From Natrinema sp046097095 (GTDB lineage Archaea; Halobacteriota; Halobacteria; Halobacteriales; Natrialbaceae): 64,000 nt of DNA. The stretch is taken from NCBI RefSeq assembly GCF_046097095.1, contig NZ_CP175698.1, forward strand, positions 2,728,001 to 2,792,000. The letters run 5' to 3'. The notes under the pieces are model-generated. The model was not told where the DNA came from, made no database searches, and was given only the letters and a program-made list of their open reading frames with translations. Made by a program: the position numbers and the translations under genes. How positions within the stretch are numbered: the stretch's first letter is position 1; every line of letters begins with the position of its first letter. Positions 6,698 through 16,356 of the stretch are shown one piece after another.

Positions 6698-9600
6698 ATG
6701 CAGACGGCACTCACCTACCGCACGAACCGAGACCTGTTCTCTAACTACTACCTTGACGAACACCTTCCAGAAACGGAGGAATGGGACGAGGTCAGTGACG
6801 AAGAGCTCCAAGAGGCGTACGACGACATCATGGACCTCTGGGAGCGCGAGAAGAGCACGGCTCCCAAGCGGAACGAGTCTCAACTGGAGGAGAAGTTCAT
6901 CCGGCCGATGTTCCGGAAGCTGGGGATTCCCTTCGAGGTTGAGGAGAGTACTGACCGAACACAGCGCCGTCCTGACTACGGATTCTTCGAAACTGAAGAT
7001 GCCGCACGGAGTGCCTTCGAACGCCGTGATGAAGGTGGGGACTTCTACGAGAACTCCGTCGCCGTCGCGGACGCGAAACGATGGGGTCGCCCCCTCGACA
7101 CTCGCGGAAGCGGCGAACACGAACGTGACTTCGAGAATCCCAGTTACCAGATCCACGTTTACTTACAGGAAGTGGATGCCGCACAGTGGGCCGTACTCAC
7201 TGACGGGAAGAAATGGCGGCTGTACTACGGTCCGACCAGTCACCGCCTCGACTCCTACTACGAGGTGGACCTTCCGACGATTCTGGAGAAGGGTGACCTT
7301 GAGGACTTCAAGTACTTCTACCTCTTCTTCCGCCACGAGGCCTTCCTCGAAGACACCAGCGGTGACTGCTTCCTTGACGACGTCTACGGCGAGTCAAACG
7401 TCTTCGCCCAAGAGTTGGGGGAGGACCTGCAGGACAACATCTACGAAGCGATAAAGATCCTCGCTGAGGGATACCTCCAGTACCCCGAGAACGACCTTGA
7501 TGAAGACGATCTTGAGCTGATTCACGACAGCTCACTTATCTATCTATACCGGCTCATCTTCGTCCTGTACGCCGAAGCGGAGGGCCGCGAACTGCTGAAC
7601 ACGAGCAACGAGATTTACGAGCAGTCCTACAGCCTGAACTCTCTCAAACAGGAAGTCGCCGAAGAACTCGATAGTGGCGACCCGAAATACCGCGACTGGC
7701 AAGACAATCTTCAGGCCCGTCTGGACGAACTGTTCACCCTCATTGACAAGGGCAGCAAGTCGCGTGGCATCCCCGAGGAGGACCTCTACATCCCGGCATA
7801 CAACGGTGGGCTGTTCCGAACGGATCCAGACGACGACGACAGCAAGGAAGCGAAGTTCCTCGCCAACCACGACGTTGGAGACGCTTATCTGGCCAAGGTC
7901 GTTGAACTCCTCACGCGGAGTAAGAACAGCAACGGCGGTGGAAAAATCTTCGTCGATTACTCCTCTCTCGATGTTCGCCACCTCGGGAGCATTTACGAAG
8001 GTCTGCTGGAGTACCAGCTCAATGTCGCTGATGAACCGCTAGCGCTTGATGACGGTGAGTACGTGAGTGCTGGCGAGGGTGACGACGTCGTCGTGCAGGA
8101 GGGCGAGGTGTACCTGACGACAGACAGCGGTGAGCGGAAGGCCACTGGCTCGTACTACACCCCGGAGTACGTCGTTGAGTACATCGTCGAAAACACGCTC
8201 GAACCGCTGGTTGACGACATCCGGATGGATCTCGCCGGCCGGAATGCTCGTGGTGACCGTGGTTTCGCTGCGGAGTTCGCCGATCGTGTGTTCGACCTGA
8301 AGATCCTCGACCCGGCGATGGGGAGTGGTCACTTCCTCACGAGCGCCATTGACTATCTAGCCCGCGAGATCATTGACGCCCAAGAGAAGCAGGCCGCCCA
8401 GCAGGGTATCGAGACAGTCAACCAAGAGCACGACATCAACTGGGCCCGCCGGCAGGTCGCCCAGCGCTGTATCTACGGGGTTGACCTGAATCCGCTGGCT
8501 GTAGAGTTGGCAAAGGTTTCGTTGTGGCTACGGACGCTCGCTGCTGAACAGCCGCTCGCTTTCCTCGATCACCACCTGAAGACCGGTAACTCGCTCGTCG
8601 GCTCAAACGTTGAGGAAATAGATGCCCTAGAACGCAATGGTGCTGCAGAGACTGAGGGCCCCAATTCCACGCTTATTGACTTCGGAATGACGTTTGAAGG
8701 GACGATGGAGAACTTGATGGCAATACACGGGGACATCATCGCCATCGAAAACGAGGAACTTGAAGATGTGAAAGCGATGGAGAAAAAGTATGGAGAATTT
8801 AAGGCGAATGTTCTCCGGCAGCGTCTCGAAGCAATTGTTGATGTATACACTGCTGAGGAGTTTGACGTAGATGTCCCGAGCGGTGCCTACGAGCAGATGG
8901 CTAAGTCGCTTAAGAGCGACAGTCAGTGGGAGGATATACAGTCGAAAGATTGGTTCATTGATGCACAAGAACTTGCCGAGGAAAAATCGTTCTTCAACTG
9001 GCGCTTAGAGTATCCAGACATTTTCTACGATGAGGCCGGTGAAGAGAAAGAGAATCCGGGATTTGACGTTGTTCTTGGAAACCCGCCCTATATCAACGCC
9101 ATCGAACTGAACGATGTTACTACACATGAGAAGGACTTGTGGAAGAAACGATTTAGCTCGGCGAAAGACGCTTATGACATCTACATCCTGTTCTTGGAAC
9201 AAGGTCTGGAGTTATCCCGAACGGACGGCCTTGTTGGGCTGATTGTCCCGAACAAGCATTTGTCTGCCCCTTATGCGGAGGCATACCGAGAGTACATCAT
9301 CAACAACCACCAGATGTGGAAAGTATGTGATGTATCTCAACTTGGCGTGTTCGAGGATCCAAGTGTATACCCTGTCATTCCCTTTTTCAGAACCAATAGG
9401 GATTTCGAAGCAATTGACCATGTTGAGATTGATAAGCCCATCTCGACGGTTTCTATCTCGACTGGTAGTGAACAGATGGATGTCTGCGCTCCCAGTAAAC
9501 TGACCAAAATCGGTAACAACCTCTGGGGGCCATTATTGCTTGATCTAGAGGAACAGGATGTTTTCTGGAGCGCAGTTGAGGACACTGTCCAGTTAGACAG

Positions 9601-10882
9601 CGAAGGAACTGTGCAAGCGTCTAGTACAGCAAGTGAAGCAGAGGAGTTCACGGTTGCGCTAAGTGAAGAACCTCCCAGTAAGACGAATAAGAAGTTCATC
9701 AAAACAGGAGGAATTGACCCCTTCCAATCGTTCTGGAATTCAGAAGAAGTCAGGCATCAGGGAGAGTACTATACAAAGCCTGTACTGAACATTGACCATC
9801 CGATTATCACCGATCTCCGGAGGTCACAATACAATAGTGAAAAATTGGTATTTGCGAAAGTGGCGTCGATCTTGGAGGCATTCGTTGATATAGATGGGGA
9901 ATATGCATCTGTAGATACTAATCTATTCTACGACTCTAATCTTGACATCAGATACTACGGAGCCATTCTCAATAGTAACGTAGTTCTATTCTTATATTCA
10001 GCAATGTTTGGCGCTCTGAGGATGAGGGGCGGAGATTTCCAGTTCCAAGCTCCACAGTTGAAGCAAGTCCCTGTACCTTCAATCTCAATTGACACATCTG
10101 AACCAGAACGGGAAAGTCGGGTTTCAACAGCATTGAGGAGTTATGAGGAATATCTGGAGAGAAACGCATCGAAACCAAAGCCAGAGAAAGACGGTGTAGC
10201 ACACGATTTCCTAGCTGAGCTTACAGACCGTATAACTGAGCTCAAACAAGAACGGGAAAGTCTCAACATCGCCCTGCTGGACTACTTGGGAATCCCAACT
10301 AGTGGTATCCCTGAGGACCTCAGAGGAGAGTCACTCCAGGAATTGCATATGCCTGCACCTGGGGTCGCTGATACGCTACTCTCAGAGACAGGCCAAGACT
10401 ATGATGGGCTTCGCATTGAGGAGGTTTCGTTCAGCGGTGACAACTCAAAACTGGTGATGTCCGTAGATGTTAGCTACAAGCCTAATGATGAAGACCCCCG
10501 AGAAACTGACCGGTACGGTCGGTTAGCCAAAGATGAGTTTGAAACGATTGAGGCAATGGTGTTCACGGGCCTTTCAGACGAGAAGAGGACTCTAATTGAG
10601 AGTTTCGTGCCTGAGGCAGTTAGTCACGCAGGTGGGTTTGCAGATTTCCGCCAAAGTGCGACGAAGACGATTACTCCGTTGGAGAGACTTGAAAATCTTG
10701 TACTCCCAGATTTGGACTCCATCAAAAGCGGTTTAGAGAAATATGAGCGTGTTAGACAAGATGCGGCCGAACTAGATGAGAAAATTGAGAAGACGGACAC
10801 ACTGATTAACGAAATTGTCTATAACCTGTACGATATCTCTGCGGAGGAGATTGGAGTTATCGAAAAGGCTCTAAAGGAATGA
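6698..10882 (+). CDS. Eco57I-type restriction-modification enzyme: N6-adenine methylase with N-terminal nuclease-like region
   Basis: 1394 residues, typical for type IIG-like enzymes. The N-terminal part shows a PD-(D/E)XK-like pattern: RRPDYGFF near residue 90 and VADAKRW near 125 (Asp in place of the common Glu). The methylase core has motif I LDPAMGSGHF near residue 537 and motif IV NPPY near 795, diagnostic of N6-adenine methylation. The C-terminal third is a target-recognition and helical region, with coiled-coil-like ends. Base composition drops inside the specificity region (about 9.5-10.8 kb), as is common for diversifying recognition domains. Its stop overlaps the helicase ATG (ATGA). 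PglX of BREX is related but lacks the nuclease pattern. Confidence 0.85.
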   Translation: MQTALTYRTNRDLFSNYYLDEHLPETEEWDEVSDEELQEAYDDIMDLWEREKSTAPKRNESQLEEKFIRPMFRKLGIPFEVEESTDRTQRRPDYGFFETEDAARSAFERRDEGGDFYENSVAVADAKRWGRPLDTRGSGEHERDFENPSYQIHVYLQEVDAAQWAVLTDGKKWRLYYGPTSHRLDSYYEVDLPTILEKGDLEDFKYFYLFFRHEAFLEDTSGDCFLDDVYGESNVFAQELGEDLQDNIYEAIKILAEGYLQYPENDLDEDDLELIHDSSLIYLYRLIFVLYAEAEGRELLNTSNEIYEQSYSLNSLKQEVAEELDSGDPKYRDWQDNLQARLDELFTLIDKGSKSRGIPEEDLYIPAYNGGLFRTDPDDDDSKEAKFLANHDVGDAYLAKVVELLTRSKNSNGGGKIFVDYSSLDVRHLGSIYEGLLEYQLNVADEPLALDDGEYVSAGEGDDVVVQEGEVYLTTDSGERKATGSYYTPEYVVEYIVENTLEPLVDDIRMDLAGRNARGDRGFAAEFADRVFDLKILDPAMGSGHFLTSAIDYLAREIIDAQEKQAAQQGIETVNQEHDINWARRQVAQRCIYGVDLNPLAVELAKVSLWLRTLAAEQPLAFLDHHLKTGNSLVGSNVEEIDALERNGAAETEGPNSTLIDFGMTFEGTMENLMAIHGDIIAIENEELEDVKAMEKKYGEFKANVLRQRLEAIVDVYTAEEFDVDVPSGAYEQMAKSLKSDSQWEDIQSKDWFIDAQELAEEKSFFNWRLEYPDIFYDEAGEEKENPGFDVVLGNPPYINAIELNDVTTHEKDLWKKRFSSAKDAYDIYILFLEQGLELSRTDGLVGLIVPNKHLSAPYAEAYREYIINNHQMWKVCDVSQLGVFEDPSVYPVIPFFRTNRDFEAIDHVEIDKPISTVSISTGSEQMDVCAPSKLTKIGNNLWGPLLLDLEEQDVFWSAVEDTVQLDSEGTVQASSTASEAEEFTVALSEEPPSKTNKKFIKTGGIDPFQSFWNSEEVRHQGEYYTKPVLNIDHPIITDLRRSQYNSEKLVFAKVASILEAFVDIDGEYASVDTNLFYDSNLDIRYYGAILNSNVVLFLYSAMFGALRMRGGDFQFQAPQLKQVPVPSISIDTSEPERESRVSTALRSYEEYLERNASKPKPEKDGVAHDFLAELTDRITELKQERESLNIALLDYLGIPTSGIPEDLRGESLQELHMPAPGVADTLLSETGQDYDGLRIEEVSFSGDNSKLVMSVDVSYKPNDEDPRETDRYGRLAKDEFETIEAMVFTGLSDEKRTLIESFVPEAVSHAGGFADFRQSATKTITPLERLENLVLPDLDSIKSGLEKYERVRQDAAELDEKIEKTDTLINEIVYNLYDISAEEIGVIEKALKE

Positions 10883-13845
10883 CTAACTTTGAGGTCGGGG
10901 ACTACGTCAAGTTTGCCGGTGGACAGGGTGAGATCACGAAGGTCGAAGACCGCCCAAACGGAGGCCAACTCCTCCACGTCTACACCACAGAAGGCCAACT
11001 CCGCAAACTCCCGAGTGGTCTGCCCCACATCGAGCGGATCGACTCCATTGTTGACCGCCTCGCAGCCCGGCGGATCGATTCGCCGATTCACCACGACCTC
11101 CGGGAACGTGCGACCCGCCTCGACCTTGCATACCGATACGACCGGTTTCTGTCGCTGACGAACAACCGCATTGAAATCGAACCGTACCAGGTTCAGGCCG
11201 CCTACGAGATCCTGAACTCATACGACCACCGCTACCTCATCGGCGACGAGGTCGGCCTCGGGAAGACTATCGAGGCCGGTATCGTCATCGAGGAGCTCAT
11301 CGCCCGCGGTCGTGCCCAGCGGGTGCTCATTGTCGCACCAGCGCCACTCACGGTGCAGTGGCAAGAAGAGATGCGCGAGAAGTTCGACCGCAACTTCGTC
11401 ATTTACGACCGCGAGACTGTAGAAAACCACCGTCAGTCCCACCCAAACCAGAACGTCTGGGAGCAAGAGGACCTCATCATTACCTCAATCGATTTCGCTA
11501 AGCAAACGAACGACGATCCCGAGTCAGACAGGGTCTCGGTCCGCGATGCGCTCGATAACCTCAACGTTTCTTGGGACGTCGCCGTCTTTGACGAAGCGCA
11601 CCACCTGACTGCTCGTCGGGGAAGCGATGACTCCATCGAACGGACTCAGCGATACACGGTCGGTGAGGCCGTCGCCGAAAACTCCGACGCGCTCCTGTTG
11701 ATGACCGGAACGCCTCATAAGGGGAAGTCCGATCAGTTCTACTTCCTCGTGAGTCTGCTTGACCCATATCGCTTCAGCCACGAGTCACAGATCAATCCGG
11801 ACGCACTGGATGATTTGATGATTCGCCGGCTGAAGGACGACATGTACGAGACCGACGGGACGCGCATGTTCCCCGAGAAGAACATCGAAGCACTCGGTGT
11901 GGACATGTCTCGGGCTGAGCGCAAGCTCTACGACGATGTCACTGAGTACATCCGTGAGTACTACAACCTCGCTCAACAGGAGGAGAACCAGGCCGCGGGG
12001 TTCACGATGGTCATTTATCAGAAGCGGCTGGTCTCCAGCATCTACGCGATTCAGAAGTCTCTGGAGAACCGAATGCGAGCCATTCAGAATGACGCAGTTG
12101 CCGAAGATCTCCCCGACGACGTCCAGGAGTTGATCCCTCGGTACAGCACTGAACCCGAGACACTGACCGATGCCGAACGAGAGCGCGTTGAAGAGGCGCT
12201 GGAGACGGTTACGGTCACACTGAATCGTTCTCAGATACAGGAAGAACTTGACCGAGTGAAACAGCTCTGGCAGCGAGCCAAGAGCATTCAGACTGATTCG
12301 AAGGCCCAGCTACTGAAGCAGTTTATCGATCGTATCCTGTCCAACGACCCTGATGAGAAAATACTCATCTTCACCGAGTACACGGACACGCTCGAATACC
12401 TCCGAGACCGCGTGTTCGCCGACCACGACGTGGCCCAAGTGTACGGGGATTTAGACCAGGAACGACGGCGGGAAGAGATGGAGAAGTTCGAGAACCAGGC
12501 TAATCTGATGCTCGCCACCGACGCTGCACAGGAAGGTCTCAACCTCCAGTTCGCCCATATCATGGTCAACTACGACCTTCCATGGAATCCAATTCGCATC
12601 GATCAGCGAATGGGTCGTCTCCACCGCTACGGACAGGAACAAACCGTGGAGATTCGGAATCTCTTCTTCAAGAACACCCGAGAGAGCGAAATTCTGAACC
12701 TTCTGGTTGAGAAGACGAACCAAATCGAATCCGACCTTGGAATGCGTTCCGACGTCCTCGGCCGTGTTCTGGAAGACGTCGATCTCGATGACACCATTAT
12801 GGCCGCCATCGCGGAGAACCGACCAACTGATGAAGTCGTGGGAGATATCGAGAAGACAATCGAGGAGCGAAAGGAAGCACTTCAAACGGTTGAGAACGAG
12901 TTTCTGATCCGCGATCGATTCGATCTCTCTGACGAAGACGAAGAGATCTTGGAGGTCATCGAACGTAGTCAACACGGCGACGTCAGCGAAGACGACATTG
13001 AGGTACTGGTTCGGGAGTTCTTCAACGAGTTCGGCGGTAACATCCGCGGTGTCCGTCCCGGCCCTGCTCGCTCAGGCGGCGATGTCTTCCAACTTGGCGT
13101 GCCAGATGTACTCTCGGGTGATCAGGTCAGTAGTCAGTATGACCGAGCAACGTTTACCCGCGAGGTGGCGATGGAACAGGACGACGTCGATTTCATCGCT
13201 CTTGACCACCCGCTCGTTCAATCACTCATCGAATTCTGCCTTGACTCGACCCGTGTTCAGGGGCAAGTCGCTGTCAAAGTCGCAGAAGATGGTGAGCCAG
13301 GACCCGGTGTTCTCTTCAACTACCGTCTTGGGTACGTGTCTGGTGCCGGTGAAGCGGTAACCGAGAAGCTGGTCCCATTGTATGTTACTTCAGGTGGGGA
13401 TGTTTCGACGACGAAGCCCGAGATCGTTGATACCCTCCCTCCAGAGGAGGTCTCCGCCGATGAAACGCTGGATCAGCTGACGTCAATGGTATCGGACTTA
13501 CACGGAATTGCCGAGATGGAGGCGTGGGAGCAGGTCGAGTCATTTGCTGAGGAGGCAAGAGAAGAACGGGAACGCGAGATGGAAATTAAGCGCCAACATG
13601 CTGAACGTCACTTCGAAGAGGAGATCAGCGAGTGGGAAGAGCGATTAGAGACGTATGAACAACAGGATGAGCGAGGAAAGGATATGTCGGCACCGATCGG
13701 AAACGCGAAACGCCAGTTGGAGTCCCTTCGACGTGAGCGTGACGAAGAATTGGCGCGATTAGAAGAGGAGAAGCACGTAACACCCGAAGAACCCGAACTA
13801 GTGACAGCCGCACTGATACTGGGCTCGCCACCTACTAACCGATGA
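10879..13845 (+). CDS. SNF2/RapA-like superfamily 2 helicase
   Basis: 988 residues. Walker A is GDEVGLGKT at 122-130, the DEAH box is VFDEAHHLT around 237-244, motif III is MTGTPHKGK, and the C-terminal helicase lobe contains ATDAAQEGLNLQ and DQRMGRLHRYGQ. A helical, charged C-terminal extension follows. The closest functional class is the DrmD/RapA-like helicase found beside adenine methylases in antiviral loci (DISARM-like, helicase-methylase systems), translocating on double-stranded DNA. It is coupled at both ends: ATG overlaps the methylase stop and its own stop overlaps the ATG of the TBP-like gene. No DrmA, DrmB or DrmC gene is nearby, so I do not call it DISARM. Confidence 0.85.
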   Translation: MTNFEVGDYVKFAGGQGEITKVEDRPNGGQLLHVYTTEGQLRKLPSGLPHIERIDSIVDRLAARRIDSPIHHDLRERATRLDLAYRYDRFLSLTNNRIEIEPYQVQAAYEILNSYDHRYLIGDEVGLGKTIEAGIVIEELIARGRAQRVLIVAPAPLTVQWQEEMREKFDRNFVIYDRETVENHRQSHPNQNVWEQEDLIITSIDFAKQTNDDPESDRVSVRDALDNLNVSWDVAVFDEAHHLTARRGSDDSIERTQRYTVGEAVAENSDALLLMTGTPHKGKSDQFYFLVSLLDPYRFSHESQINPDALDDLMIRRLKDDMYETDGTRMFPEKNIEALGVDMSRAERKLYDDVTEYIREYYNLAQQEENQAAGFTMVIYQKRLVSSIYAIQKSLENRMRAIQNDAVAEDLPDDVQELIPRYSTEPETLTDAERERVEEALETVTVTLNRSQIQEELDRVKQLWQRAKSIQTDSKAQLLKQFIDRILSNDPDEKILIFTEYTDTLEYLRDRVFADHDVAQVYGDLDQERRREEMEKFENQANLMLATDAAQEGLNLQFAHIMVNYDLPWNPIRIDQRMGRLHRYGQEQTVEIRNLFFKNTRESEILNLLVEKTNQIESDLGMRSDVLGRVLEDVDLDDTIMAAIAENRPTDEVVGDIEKTIEERKEALQTVENEFLIRDRFDLSDEDEEILEVIERSQHGDVSEDDIEVLVREFFNEFGGNIRGVRPGPARSGGDVFQLGVPDVLSGDQVSSQYDRATFTREVAMEQDDVDFIALDHPLVQSLIEFCLDSTRVQGQVAVKVAEDGEPGPGVLFNYRLGYVSGAGEAVTEKLVPLYVTSGGDVSTTKPEIVDTLPPEEVSADETLDQLTSMVSDLHGIAEMEAWEQVESFAEEAREEREREMEIKRQHAERHFEEEISEWEERLETYEQQDERGKDMSAPIGNAKRQLESLRRERDEELARLEEEKHVTPEEPELVTAALILGSPPTNR

Positions 13846-14387
13846 GTGTCGAAATTGCGAACGTCGTCGGGTCGGGTGACCTCCACGCGGAGTTGGATCT
13901 TGAGGCACTTCAAGAGGACCTCTCCACGCCGTATTTGGAGTATGACCCGTCCAATTATCACGGCCTGTACGTTCGTCTCCAAGAGGGCGGCCCTCTGATC
14001 ACGGTGTACCGGAGTGGGAAGTACATTATCAGCGGGTGTTCTAGTTACGCGGAACTCAACGAGACGAACGAGGGGTTTCTGGCGGAAATAACTAGGCTGG
14101 GGATCATTGAACAAGGACAGGAAACGGGATTCGGAGTCCAGAATGTCGTTTGTACTGCGAGCCTCAGTGAGGACGTCAACCTGAACGCGTTGTCGATCGG
14201 GCTCGGCTTGGAGTCCACTGAGTACGAACCCGAACAGTTCCCCGGACTTATTTACCGACCGTCGGATGTCGGTGCGGTGCTTCTCGTCTTCGCAAATGGA
14301 AAGATCGTGATTACAGGTGCCCGAGACTTGGATATCGCTGAGGAGGCCTTCGACCATCTACGATCCCGAGTAAAGGAATCAGTCTAA
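13842..14387 (+). CDS. divergent TATA-binding-protein homologue in the methylase-helicase operon
   Basis: 181 residues made of two imperfect TBP repeats. Repeat 2 is close to canonical: EPEQFPGLIYR and LLVFANGKIVITGA keep both DNA-kinking Phe residues. Repeat 1 (SNYHGLYVRL, ITVYRSGKYIISG) keeps the pattern but has Tyr at both Phe positions and lacks the Pro. There is essentially no extra domain. The ATG overlaps the helicase stop, so it is made together with the helicase. It could be an alternative TBP for the island's promoters or a DNA-bending subunit of the defence complex. Extra TBPs are common in haloarchaea, but a coupled position in an R-M operon is unusual. Confidence 0.85.
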   Translation: MSVEIANVVGSGDLHAELDLEALQEDLSTPYLEYDPSNYHGLYVRLQEGGPLITVYRSGKYIISGCSSYAELNETNEGFLAEITRLGIIEQGQETGFGVQNVVCTASLSEDVNLNALSIGLGLESTEYEPEQFPGLIYRPSDVGAVLLVFANGKIVITGARDLDIAEEAFDHLRSRVKESV

Positions 14388-14485
14388 TCAAGTACAATTC
14401 GGCCGGGTGTTCCGTAGTCATTTCTTCCGTGACGGCTTCAAAGAATGAGTTCCCCTCAATTACTGAGAGGCCGTCTTAGGTACAC

Positions 14486-14959
14486 CTACAGGTGGTTGAG
14501 GAGGTCGGCATCCACGTCCGCGCAGTCTCTGCAGAGCGGACCCGATCCTTCTACTGATCCGACCCATGTTCCTCCGAGTGGGCCGCTGCATTCGGTGCAC
14601 TCTTCAGGGAGGGACGGGAATCGGTACGCGTCAATCAGTTCGTAGATCCAGATCGCGTCAGCGATCTTCTCTTTGGCGGCTTTCTTGATTGCGTTGAATT
14701 CGGACGTACTCTCGAAGCCCTGGCTTTGGACTATCTCATCAGCTACATCCATTTCGTCTGATAGAGGGGGGTATCCCTCTAAGTGACCGTGTACGAATGC
14801 GAATGCCTCTTCATCAGTCAGGTGGGCTGTATCTGCGAGCACCTCCTGTAGTTCACCGGCAATTGGAGAGGTTTCTCTTTCGAACACTTCGTCGATCGTT
14901 TGCTCGTTGCCGTACCGTTGCGAGTTGGTCTGGCTATATTGAGTGGTGTTTTCTGTCAT
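14486..14959 (-). CDS. hypothetical protein with C-terminal zinc ribbon
   Basis: 157 acidic residues. The N-terminal half is helical, and the end carries CTECSGPLGG and PLCRDCAD: two CxxC pairs that should bind one zinc. The gene runs convergently toward the TBP-like gene, with about 100 nt between the stops. No family recognised. It is probably a small DNA- or RNA-binding or regulatory protein of the island; the role is inferred only from the zinc ribbon and the neighbourhood. Confidence 0.6.
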   Translation of the reverse strand: MTENTTQYSQTNSQRYGNEQTIDEVFERETSPIAGELQEVLADTAHLTDEEAFAFVHGHLEGYPPLSDEMDVADEIVQSQGFESTSEFNAIKKAAKEKIADAIWIYELIDAYRFPSLPEECTECSGPLGGTWVGSVEGSGPLCRDCADVDADLLNHL

Positions 14960-15216
14960 GGTTGTGTCGGTTTGCTGGTTGCATGGCCGATGCTGGCGTA
15001 TGCTATACGGTCGGCTAGCGAGGGAGCCGGACTCTCCCTCAAAATACTACGGATGCACAGATTACGCATCCAGGAGATTAGCGGGCTGTCCGGTGGTGGG
15101 CTTTCTGATTAGAGCAAAGGAGTGTATGCTTATAAACTTTCCCGGGGGTAATTTCTGATACTTGAATATCCATCTCTACTCTCGCGCCATCGTCTTGAAG
15201 CAGTCACTTATGTGAG
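14960..15216. other. intergenic, nothing recognised
   Basis: Upstream region of the zinc-ribbon gene on the minus strand. Short plus-strand frames lack coding character. A TATAAA-like string lies near 15130-15136. Confidence 0.35.
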
Positions 15217-15491
15217 TTGCTATCCGATTCCACGCACACGGAGATGCATATCCACCTCTAAAACGGAGCGTTGGTAACGCTGTACCGCACCGGGAGTTAC
15301 CACATCGTTGGCATCAAACCGGAGCAAGGACTGGTCGATCGGTGGTCGTCGTCACGAAGCACAGTCACGACCTCACCATGCTCGCCGTGCAGGCCGTGGT
15401 CCACGTCAGTCTCATCAAGGATGTCAGTCCGGACGCGGTCGCCCTCCGCCTACGCGTTTCACACCTAAACCGTGAGCCGTTGGTAAGGTAA
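15217..15491 (+). pseudogene. decayed TBP-like gene
   Basis: Translated pieces match the intact TBP-like protein at 13842. In one frame, HIHL, a stop at 15259-15261, then NGALVTLYRTGSYHIVGIK corresponds to the first-repeat pattern (VRLQEGGPLITVYRSGKYIISG region). In a second frame, VVHVSLIKDVSPDAVALRL (about 15396-15455) corresponds to the start of repeat 2, ending at a TAA at 15489. So there is at least one nonsense codon (CAA to TAA would explain it) and one frameshift, and the C-terminal half of repeat 2 is missing. It looks like a relic of a related operon or a local duplication. Confidence 0.6.
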
Positions 15492-15500
15492 ATCGTTCCG

Positions 15501-16292
15501 TTACTCGTTCACCGCCACACCGGTCGTACGGATTTCAACGTCCAGATTCTCCTCATCGAAAATGTCGTCCCGGTCAACATCGTACTCGACCGCACCTGCT
15601 TCATTCAACCACGTCACATCCACAGCCAAATCGAAGGGCGTCATACCGGTCTGTGATGCTAACTCTCTCAAAGAGAGCGGGCCGTGCTCCCTGAGTACCT
15701 CCAATATACGGCCACGAGACTCCATCTCCAATACTTTCTCAAACCCGTCCATCTCGATACCCTCCGCAATTGATTTGAGGTGCTTCTCAATCTGCCGTAA
15801 GTGACGTTCCCGACGATCGCGTTTCATCATGGAATCTGCCCCGTCAAACTTCGCCAAGAGCTCTAAATCGTACGTCTCTTTGAACGTGTCACGGTCACCG
15901 AATACGTCCCTGTACGACCCTTCCACGACCAGTGACTCGTAGTCCTCATGCGCATCCTCGGCGATTTGCGGTGAGAGCGACCCAGTGAAATCACCGGACG
16001 GGATGTTCTTCGTCTGAATATTGTGCTCCTCACCGCCAGGGTGGAGTTTCACTGTCCCGTCCACGTCGATTGCGGGACCGTTCCCGATATTTTCGATCTT
16101 TGGAGCCCACGCACCGATTGAGAAGGGTTCGATATCCAGATTCATCACCGGTGTCACTTCCTGTTTCCTTGCTCGCCGAGTTTCGCGCACCATACCCCAC
16201 GTTAGATATGCGTATACGCCGGTGACGATTACGAGAACGACGGTGGAGACAGCGTTGATGGCAGGGGCAAGGTTGGTAATCACTTCAAGCAT
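15501..16292 (-). CDS. membrane-anchored protein with C-terminal winged helix
   Basis: 263 residues. One hydrophobic segment near residues 12-33 is followed by basic residues (RRARKQ), so the remainder should be cytoplasmic. Residues about 45-130 are beta-rich, resembling the immunoglobulin-like part of DUF-type membrane sensors. Residues about 195-255 form a MarR/ArsR-like winged helix (ILEVLREHGPLSLRELASQT). A DNA-binding domain tethered to the membrane suggests a one-component sensor, or a protein that brings element DNA to the membrane. It stands alone between decayed genes. Confidence 0.6.
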   Translation of the reverse strand: MLEVITNLAPAINAVSTVVLVIVTGVYAYLTWGMVRETRRARKQEVTPVMNLDIEPFSIGAWAPKIENIGNGPAIDVDGTVKLHPGGEEHNIQTKNIPSGDFTGSLSPQIAEDAHEDYESLVVEGSYRDVFGDRDTFKETYDLELLAKFDGADSMMKRDRRERHLRQIEKHLKSIAEGIEMDGFEKVLEMESRGRILEVLREHGPLSLRELASQTGMTPFDLAVDVTWLNEAGAVEYDVDRDDIFDEENLDVEIRTTGVAVNE

Positions 16293-16356
16293 ACGTTGGG
16301 TTGGACGTGTCTCTGATAAAGAATTAGTGTATCTGGGCGTCCTCCAACCTTGTTGG

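Noticed and set aside
6503..14387. Calling the operon DISARM or BREX
   Set aside because: No DrmA/DrmB/DrmC and no BrxC/PglZ/BrxL genes are present; only the methylase and helicase resemble parts of those systems.
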